From positions 372,001 to 436,000 of the forward strand of contig CAJNBT010000001.1 in assembly GCA_905221085.1 (NCBI GenBank): 64,000 nucleotides of DNA, given 5' to 3'. A program made the position numbers and the translations under genes. The notes under the pieces were generated by a model, which was not told the origin of the DNA, did not search any database, and was given only the letters and a program-made list of their open reading frames with translations. This document shows, piece by piece, positions 59,701 through 64,000 of the stretch. The first letter of the stretch is position 1, and the number at the start of each line of letters is the position of its first letter. The stretch is from a bacterium (lineage in GTDB: Bacteria > Bacillota > Bacilli > Lactobacillales > Streptococcaceae).

Positions 59701-60248
59701 TCAATGTGGATGATCCCTTCAGCCAAGCCTTCATGGGTAGAGGCCGAAATAGTTTGGTTATAAGAAAGCAATTCTTTATTTTCAAACGCAAATGTTCCAT
59801 AAGGTACAAAAGTGCTGGCTCCTAAAGAACCAATCAAGAGAACACCTAAAACCTCTTTACGACCTTTTTTGGACACCAAAAAGACTGCTAGCGAGGCCGT
59901 TGCTAAGCCAAGACCTGCCAAAGCTAGTTCCTTACTTCCTGTATAGGGAAGTTGTTGACTGTTAGTTGCCTTCTTACGATAAACTACATAGAGAATATCA
60001 TCATCTTGAAATTCTTTAGGAATCTCATGATGAATCAGGGCTTTTTCAGACTCGGTCAATTCCTGCTCCGCCAAATAACGGTAATGAACGCTTTGAGCAC
60101 CACCAACTTCATTGGCTTGAACCTTATCTACTGAAAGGGGACTAGCACCAAAAAGGAAGGCCCCGATGGCTACAGGACCTACCCCAACAGTTAGCTTACG
60201 AATCGAATATTTGGTGATTTTTTCTAGTTGCTGTTTTGTTTTTCTCAT
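53736..60248 (-). CDS. zmpB: Zinc metalloprotease ZmpB, M26 family, surface-anchored
   Basis: This is a large cell-surface protease of 2170 residues. It has a YSIRK signal (KYSIRKLTVGVGPVAIGAFL), then an N-terminal LPYTG anchor followed by two hydrophobic segments (residues about 95-150), a proline-rich part and a G5-like domain. Twelve 25-residue repeats follow, then two more G5-like domains, the M26 N-terminal and GLUG-type region, and the catalytic domain. The zinc motif HETTH (codons 54729-54743) and a Glu about 20 residues later (GTDLEAF) are intact. ATG 60248 is preferred over the GTG at 60254 that overlaps the upstream stop codon. Confidence 0.95.
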   Translation of the reverse strand: MRKTKQQLEKITKYSIRKLTVGVGPVAIGAFLFGASPLSVDKVQANEVGGAQSVHYRYLAEQELTESEKALIHHEIPKEFQDDDILYVVYRKKATNSQQLPYTGSKELALAGLGLATASLAVFLVSKKGRKEVLGVLLIGSLGASTFVPYGTFAFENKELLSYNQTISASTHEGLAEGIIHIDGYEYIGYFKEAELHPSRPVSAEKPKLPVEKQSSKEIEKTEVVQERPAVTPETVIEKPVTQTPVAPAVEEKPVSANPQTRLEESLVEIPFETITSPDANLAEGQTRIVTAGVKGQRRLVTKVSMDNGQEVREVIEDQVVQNPVSQVIAVGTKKEVQPAPTPVPQAEPTHQVAKGTQEEGKEGQALTQPELPEATVAVKGTQEAGKEGQSLTQPELPEATVEAKGTQETGKEGQSLTQPELPEALVEAKGTQEEGKEGQSLTQPELPEALVEAKGTQEEGKEGQSLTQPELPEALVEAKGTQEEGKEGQSLTQSELPEAPVEAKGTQEEGKEGQSLTQLELPEATVDAKGTQESGKEGQALTQPALPEATVAVKGTQEVGKEGQALTQPELPEARVESKGTQEEGKEGQSLTQPELPEARVESKGTQESGKEGQSLTQPELPEAQVEVKGTQEAGKEGQALVQDQLPEYKVTEGTLVEESTTELDYKTETTEDPTKYTDEETVLRNGEKGSQVTKTTYKTVEGVKTDQVLSTSTEVTKEPVNQQVSRGTKPIEGTLVEESLEKIPFKETIEEDAQLKKGLEVVAQEGKEGQKKITKTFNTIKGVKTEDAPKVTEEVIEAPQDRILKRGAKSFEKPVLTITAVEPKDLKRTSDIKYSLENPSKAAIKSITLTLKKGDEIVKTLNVSPDNLTASLTDLQYYKDYKIETKMVYDRGEGDEEVVLNEEPLRIDLKKVEIKNIKETSLMNVDADGNETDTSLLTEKPADVAPLYLRVTTHDNKVTRLAVDKIEEVEKDGKTLYKVTAKAPDLVQRNADNTLSEEYVHYFEKQKAKEGNVYYNFNELVKDMKANPSGEFKLGADLNAANVPTPNKEYVPGTFKGKLSSVDGQRYSIHNMTRQLFGGIEGGSVKDVNLANVDINMPWIDNISALARTVKNATVENIKVTGSITGRDGIAGLVNKLDNGGQLTNVAYIGKLTGVGDRGWDFAGMVGEIWKGNVDKGYVEADIVANKARIGGFVARSDNGSDPNGIGKYGSVRNAVTKGTIKVNTPVEVGGFLSKNWAWGKVADSVSMMKVENGEVFYGSKDIDEDGGYFSNNALERNFIVKDVSTGKRSFKFSVSNRIKEVSQDEADQKIATLGITANDYVIKPLVSDTLNNVKPKSDTYKDTQDYDASRELAYRNVEKLQPFYNKEWIVNQGNKLATDSPLMTKEVLSVTAMKGNDFVTDLTDADHIMVHYADKTKEIKAITQKESKVQQVREYSINDLGDIVYTPNMVVKDRADLIRAIESKLSPVELQSDPIYQHLGRTGGNKVNVIKDLYLEESFKYVKDNLTQFVTKLVENEDHQLNTDEAAKRALIKKIDDNKAAVLLGLSYLNRYYGVKFDDFNIKELMLFKPDFYGKNVSVLDRIINIGSKESYIKGDRTHDAYREVIAGATGKGNLHEFLKYNMELFTSDTDLNDWFIKATKDNVYVVEPKTTTPEFADKKHRAYEGLNNDMHGKMILPLLNLKDAHMFLISTYNTMAYSSFEKYGKNTAEEREAFKPEIDKVAKGQQNYLDFWSRLSLDKVRNQLLKSNNMVPTPVLDNQNYKGISTDKYGHTASGKDVAPVRELYGPTGRYHATDWRMGAVARIYGNPYKDDSVFFMVTDMISDFGISAFTHETTHVNDRMVYLGGSRHREGTDLEAFAQGMLQSPAETSPNGDFKALGLNMAYERPNDGNQWYNTNPNDLTSRAEIDHYMKGFNDTLMLLDYLEGEAVLDKQDKALNSAWFKKVAKKLRNANTKNQYDEVRDLNAEEKEYNLTSVNDLVDKNFMTKHGPGNGTYDPTGFGSAYVTVPITAGIYGGNTSEGAPGAMSFKHNTFRMWGYYGYEKGFLNYASNMLKNESKQAGHATLGDDFIIKKVSDGKFSTLEDWKKAYFKEVVDQAKAGFNPVTIDGTTYSSYDDLKNAFATAVDKDKATLNNGSVKFDNTVSLKEKLFKKLLQQTNSFKTSIFK
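58298..59198 (-). repeat. Twelve tandem 75-bp repeats inside zmpB
   Basis: Each unit encodes 25 residues of the form VEAKGTQEEGKEGQSLTQPE followed by LPEA and one variable residue. I count twelve. Copies 4 and 5 are identical in protein sequence; variation is in a few positions (A/E/S at residue 9, S/A at 15, last residue). The last copy drifts into VQDQLPEYK. Such arrays change length by recombination. Confidence 0.88.
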
Positions 60249-60250
60249 TT

Positions 60251-60814
60251 TCACGACTTTCTAATAGAATCTTGCAGATAGTGCGCACGCGCACCTCCAA
60301 TTAATTTTGGACGACTAGCCAACGCCGTTACGTGGGCATGACCAATCTCTCTCAAAAGAGGGCGAATCGGAACCTGAACATGCTTAACATGCATGCCAAT
60401 TGCAGTGTCTCCGATATCCAATCCAGCATGAGCCTTGATAAATTCAACCTCAACTGGATCCTTCATAAACTTGAAGGCTGCCAACTGACCCGAACCTCCT
60501 GCATGAAGGGTAGGAAGGACACTAACGATTTCCAGACCAAACTGCTCTGCCACCTGACGTTCAACAACGAGAGCCCGATTGACATGTTCACAGCCTTGAA
60601 CAGCTAGATGAATTCCTTTTTCCTCTAGGATATCTAGGATAGTCTTCACAATGATTTCCCCAATTTCTTGGCTGGATTCCTTGCCAATCTGACCACCTAT
60701 CACCTCACTAGAAGAAAGGCCCAAAACAAAGATGGATCCCTGCTTCAAATTGGCCTTTTCCAACACATCTTTTACAATCTGGCTTGTTTCTCTTTGAATG
60801 TCTTTTTCCTTCAT
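60251..60814 (-). CDS. DUF436 (YwlG-like) family protein
   Basis: This is a 187-residue protein of the TIGR01440/DUF436 family, unknown function. [42 protein letters not shown] and [24 protein letters not shown] are the family blocks. ATG 60814 has an AGAGGT site 7 nt upstream; the frame also opens at 60835 without one. Its TGA stop overlaps the possible GTG start of zmpB, so the two are co-transcribed. Confidence 0.9.
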   Translation of the reverse strand: MKEKDIQRETSQIVKDVLEKANLKQGSIFVLGLSSSEVIGGQIGKESSQEIGEIIVKTILDILEEKGIHLAVQGCEHVNRALVVERQVAEQFGLEIVSVLPTLHAGGSGQLAAFKFMKDPVEVEFIKAHAGLDIGDTAIGMHVKHVQVPIRPLLREIGHAHVTALASRPKLIGGARAHYLQDSIRKS

Positions 60815-60904
60815 ACTTGATACCTCTTTTGTCATTATCTATCATATCGTTTTTTCCACGTTTTAGCAAGATAGACAACCTAGAAAGCTTGCTCAATTAC
60901 GCAT

Positions 60905-60930
60905 AAAACTCCCAGAATTGACTGGGAGTT
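60905..60930 (-). terminator. Terminator after the histidine kinase gene
   Basis: On the minus strand AACTCCCAG pairs with CTGGGAGTT, followed by TTTATG. Confidence 0.8.
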
Positions 60931-62620
60931 AGCTAGTTTCTATTCTATTTATGTATATTTCAACCGTCGTCCCTTTATCGGGTGCAGAATCAATCTTCAT
61001 CTGGTAATCTTCTCCAAAATGAAGTTTGAGCCGTTGATCAACATTTTGAAGACCAACTCCCCCACGTTTGAGTTGACTTTGACTACTATCGCTAGCATCT
61101 TGGAAACCAACCCCATCATCCTCAATACGGATGACCAATCCTGAATCCTGTTTCTGAACAGAAACTTTAATATGACCCTGACCTTCCTTTTCCTTGATAC
61201 CATGGTAAAGGGCATTTTCTACAAGGGGTTGTAGGACCAGCTTAGGCAAGACTAGATTATCAAAGGCAGGATTCTCCTCAATCTCATATTCCAGCTTATC
61301 TCCATAGCGTTGTTTCTGGATAAAGAGATACTGGCGAACATGATTGATTTCATCAGACAGGCAAATCAAATCCTTACCTTGATTGAGCGCCAAGCGGAAA
61401 TAGGTTGCCAAAGACTTGGTCACCTGAACCACGCGCTGACTATCCTGAAATTCAGCCATCCAAATGATGGTGTCCAATGTATTATAGAGGAAATGCGGAT
61501 TAATCTGGCTTGATAAAGATTGAAGTTGGTACTGACGGGTCGTTTCTTCCTGCCTGCGAATATCTGCCATGAGCTGATCAATCTGATCCAACATGGCATT
61601 GAACTGGCGAGTCACTTCTCTCAGTTCATGGGCACCAGTTTCCTTGGCACGAAGATTCTGACCACCAGAAGCAATCTCCAGCATAGTTTCTCTCAAGTCA
61701 TTCAGAGGAGCAATCCAACGTTTGAGACTGAACCAAACCAAGCATAGACAGGCAAGAAGAGATGTGACACTGGCCCCAAGCAAGGTCCACATGAGTTGAC
61801 TCCGAAGCTGGTCTAACTTCTCCAACGAAGACACGCCTATAACCGTCCAATCAGTTCCTGCAATCTTTTCCTGACTGGCGTAGGATTTGTGGTCAAGGGT
61901 ATAGCCCTGACCTGTCTCGATGTAGGGTTTCATGGCCTCCATTTCGCTAGACGAACTATAAACTGTGTGTTGAGGATGATAAACAAATTCATGGTTTTCA
62001 TTGATGATAAAGGCAAAGCCCTGCTGACCCAACTGGAGTTGATTTAGATAGGCTTCCAGAGTTTCATAAGAAATATCCAAACGAAGCACGCCCAGATTGG
62101 CTCCCTTTGCATCAACAAGTTCTTGAGTGACAGAAATAACCCATTGACTGTCTGATTTACGAGCTGGAGTTAAAACTGGCTTAGACCCCTGATGAATGGC
62201 CTTTTGGTACCAATCCTCAGCCATCATATCAGAGGAAGTTTTCATCTGCACACTGTCATCTGTAGAAATGACTTGACCAGATTTGGTCACCAGCACAACA
62301 GTTTTCAAGTCCTGGTCTGCCTTCAAGACAGTCAAAAACAGATTTCGGATTCCCTTGACCTTGTCTTGACTGGGATTCTCAGCATAGGCTAGAATATCTG
62401 CCTGCTGGGTCAGACTAGTCGAGGTGGTTTCTAATTTTTTGATATAAGACTGGATAAAGTGGCTAGTTTGACTGATAGTCGTTTGGCTATTGCCTTCAAT
62501 GGTAGTCTCAATGGCTGAAGAACTAGATTGATAATAGAAAGTCCCAACCAGAGCCAGGAGGATGAGAAAGACTAGAAAGATGGAAATAACCATTCTGACT
62601 AGAAGAGACGAACGTTTCAT
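60929..62620 (-). CDS. Sensor histidine kinase ZmpS/HK09
   Basis: This 563-residue membrane kinase of the LytS/YesM type has a first helix (VRMVISIFLVFLILLALVGTFYY), an extracellular dCache-like sensor domain, a second helix (LMWTLLGASVTSLLACLCLVWF) and HAMP. The phospho-acceptor is in LSSQINPHFLYNTLDTI and the ATPase in LVENALYHGIKEKEGQGHI with IEDDGVGF. It overlaps the response regulator stop by 4 bp. Beside zmpB this pair is the pneumococcal TCS09. Confidence 0.93.
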   Translation of the reverse strand: MKRSSLLVRMVISIFLVFLILLALVGTFYYQSSSSAIETTIEGNSQTTISQTSHFIQSYIKKLETTSTSLTQQADILAYAENPSQDKVKGIRNLFLTVLKADQDLKTVVLVTKSGQVISTDDSVQMKTSSDMMAEDWYQKAIHQGSKPVLTPARKSDSQWVISVTQELVDAKGANLGVLRLDISYETLEAYLNQLQLGQQGFAFIINENHEFVYHPQHTVYSSSSEMEAMKPYIETGQGYTLDHKSYASQEKIAGTDWTVIGVSSLEKLDQLRSQLMWTLLGASVTSLLACLCLVWFSLKRWIAPLNDLRETMLEIASGGQNLRAKETGAHELREVTRQFNAMLDQIDQLMADIRRQEETTRQYQLQSLSSQINPHFLYNTLDTIIWMAEFQDSQRVVQVTKSLATYFRLALNQGKDLICLSDEINHVRQYLFIQKQRYGDKLEYEIEENPAFDNLVLPKLVLQPLVENALYHGIKEKEGQGHIKVSVQKQDSGLVIRIEDDGVGFQDASDSSQSQLKRGGVGLQNVDQRLKLHFGEDYQMKIDSAPDKGTTVEIYINRIETS

Positions 62621-63354
62621 CGACCTTCTCCCTTCTTAAACTGACGAGGTGTCACACCTGCAATCTGTTTAAAACGTTGAGTAAAATAGTTCATATCTTC
62701 AAAACCAACCTTTTCGGCTATCTCATAAATTTTTAAATCTGTGGTCAGAAGCAAGAGCTTGGCTTGTTTGACACGTTCTCTCACCAAATAATCCTGAAAA
62801 GGCAGGCCCAACTCTTTCTTAATCAAAGAACTCAGATAAGTCGGACTAAAGCCTAAGTCATTTGCTAAAGACTTTAAACTAAACTGGCTATCAGCCAGAT
62901 GGGACTGGATTTTCTGGGCCATGTTTCCTTCAAACTTATCGGTTAATAAATCTTGTAACTGCTCTTCTTTCTCTTCCTTATCCAACTTTTGCTTGATTTT
63001 CCCCAACATTTCCTCAATATCCTGACGAGAAAAGGGCTTGAGCAGGTAGTCATCCACACCGAGTTTGACAGCAGACAAGGCATAATCAAAATCATCGTAA
63101 CCTGTCAAAAAAACCAGATGAACCTGAGGATAGGTTTCTCGGACTAAACTGGCCAACTGGATACCATTTAGCTGAGGCATGTTGATATCGGTTAAAATGA
63201 TCTCTGGCACCTGCTTTTGTATCAATTCCCAAGCCTGTCTTCCATTTTCAGCCTGACCGATGATTTCCATATCGTAGGCTGCTACATTGACCAGCTTGGT
63301 CAAGCCTTGTCTTACCAGATACTCATCTTCTACGATTAAGATTGTGTAGGTCAT
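62617..63354 (-). CDS. AraC-type response regulator ZmpR/RR09
   Basis: This is a 245-residue YesN-like regulator. The receiver domain has the acidic pair VEDE and the phosphorylated Asp56 (ILTDINMPQLNGIQLA) with KPFSRQDIE. The C-terminal AraC DNA-binding domain contains two helix-turn-helices (FSLKSLANDLGFSPTYLSSLIKKELG and IYEIAEKVGFEDMNYFTQRFKQIAGVTPRQF). ATG 63354 has AGGAG 6 nt upstream; the longer frame does not. A TGCTATACT box precedes it. Confidence 0.94.
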   Translation of the reverse strand: MTYTILIVEDEYLVRQGLTKLVNVAAYDMEIIGQAENGRQAWELIQKQVPEIILTDINMPQLNGIQLASLVRETYPQVHLVFLTGYDDFDYALSAVKLGVDDYLLKPFSRQDIEEMLGKIKQKLDKEEKEEQLQDLLTDKFEGNMAQKIQSHLADSQFSLKSLANDLGFSPTYLSSLIKKELGLPFQDYLVRERVKQAKLLLLTTDLKIYEIAEKVGFEDMNYFTQRFKQIAGVTPRQFKKGEGR

Positions 63355-63424
63355 GCTCTGCTCCTTTGTCACTTACTAGTATCAGTATAGCAAAATTCTC
63401 CTCTAACTGCTTAGGAAAGACTTC

Positions 63425-64000
63425 TTAATCGACATAATCTAGTAAATAAGCGTAGCCTTTTTCTGCCATTTGATCTTTGGGAATAAAGCGGATAGAGAGA
63501 CTATTGATACAGTAGCGCAAGCCCCCCTTGTCCTGAGGTCCATCCGTAAAGACATGGCCAAGGTGAGAATCTCCAACTCGGCTCCGCACTTCCATGCGTG
63601 TCATATTGTAAGACTTATCTTCCTTGTAGGTGGCGACATCTGGACTGATGGGTTGAGTGAAACTAGGCCAGCCACAACCAGACTCAAACTTGTCTTTTGA
63701 TGAAAAGAGGGGTTCGCCAGTTGCTACATCCACATAGATACCGGATTCAAATTTATCCCAGTAGCGGTTGGAAAAAGCTCGTTCTGTTTGATTTTTCTGA
63801 GTAACTGCATACTCCTCAGGTGACAGGGTCTTTTTCAATTCTTCATCACTTGGTTTGGGATATTTGCTGGCATCAATGACAGGGTAGGCAGCCTGATTAA
63901 CATTGATATGGCAGTAGCCATTTGGATTTTTCTTGAGGTAGTCTTGGTGATAGTCCTCAGCCACTACAAAATTCTTCAAAGCCTCCTTTTCAACTGCTAG
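63425..64000 (-). CDS. msrAB: Methionine sulfoxide reductase MsrAB, C-terminal part (5' end beyond window)
   Basis: This repair enzyme reduces oxidised methionine. The visible frame is open to the window edge, reading [26 protein letters not shown], the end of MsrA, and then the MsrB domain: [25 protein letters not shown] and the catalytic Cys in [12 protein letters not shown]. It lies upstream of the two-component genes. It counters peroxide damage of the kind made by SpxB and LctO. Confidence 0.92.
   Translation of the reverse strand, partial: LAVEKEALKNFVVAEDYHQDYLKKNPNGYCHINVNQAAYPVIDASKYPKPSDEELKKTLSPEEYAVTQKNQTERAFSNRYWDKFESGIYVDVATGEPLFSSKDKFESGCGWPSFTQPISPDVATYKEDKSYNMTRMEVRSRVGDSHLGHVFTDGPQDKGGLRYCINSLSIRFIPKDQMAEKGYAYLLDYVD

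Overview
The window is low-GC Firmicute DNA from the mitis group of Streptococcus, most like S. pneumoniae or a close relative such as S. mitis or S. pseudopneumoniae. The evidence is BOX repeats, a pneumococcal-type copYAB (copY-cupA-copA) operon, spxB, lctO, a CbpL-like choline-binding protein, and zmpB beside its two-component system. I cannot separate these species from this sequence alone. Most genes lie on the minus strand, so the reading order below runs against transcription. I saw no tRNA, rRNA, CRISPR array, prophage or complete insertion sequence.

Layout. 1-3.3 kb: branched-chain amino-acid ABC transporter (livJ, livH, start of livM) with a CodY-like box, and ylbG. 3.3-5.9 kb: clpP with a perfect CtsR operator, upp, dCMP deaminase and a TetR regulator. 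6-11 kb: plus-strand degV, a flavoprotein, a DUF1697 gene and an NSS sodium symporter, with a minus-strand MerR/TipAS regulator between them. 11-16.8 kb: manA, a GH1 phospho-beta-glucosidase, a tiny membrane peptide, a VOC protein and spxB; the last three genes end in copies of one terminator. 16.8-19.9 kb: copA, cupA, copY. 20-29.4 kb: thiamine salvage island with three TPP riboswitches, thiD, two thiE, two thiM, two tenA, thiW and the ykoEDC ECF transporter. 29.5-32.5 kb: lctO, then pyrF-pyrE behind a PyrR attenuator. 32.5-36.2 kb: murD-murG-divIB. 36.4-39.6 kb: an ABC ATPase and a bacteriocin-type membrane protein without a toxin gene. 39.6-44.3 kb: DUF3165, typA, a pseudouridine synthase, a rhodanese-like protein, yqgQ and a LysR regulator. 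44.3-49.9 kb: miaA-hflX-unknown-rnz-SDR operon, a DUF3042 peptide and thyA. 50-53.7 kb: glucokinase, a choline-binding protein, a hydrolase remnant and pabBC. 53.7-64 kb: zmpB, a DUF436 gene, the ZmpSR-type two-component system and the 3' part of msrAB.

How the genes fit together. Carbon flux and peroxide are linked: spxB and lctO form an H2O2-generating pair, and cre-like CcpA sites lie at spxB, at lctO and at the promoter of the small membrane peptide. Thiamine is salvaged rather than made de novo: HMP and thiazole are imported (YkoEDC, ThiW), repaired (TenA), phosphorylated (ThiD, ThiM) and joined (ThiE). The duplicated enzymes are not simple copies, because the two ThiM and the two TenA proteins differ at catalytic residues.

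Two architectural themes recur. Several genes start from an extended -10 promoter placed directly after the upstream terminator's U-tract. At least four genes have a -10 box 6-7 nt before the start codon, which predicts leaderless mRNAs.
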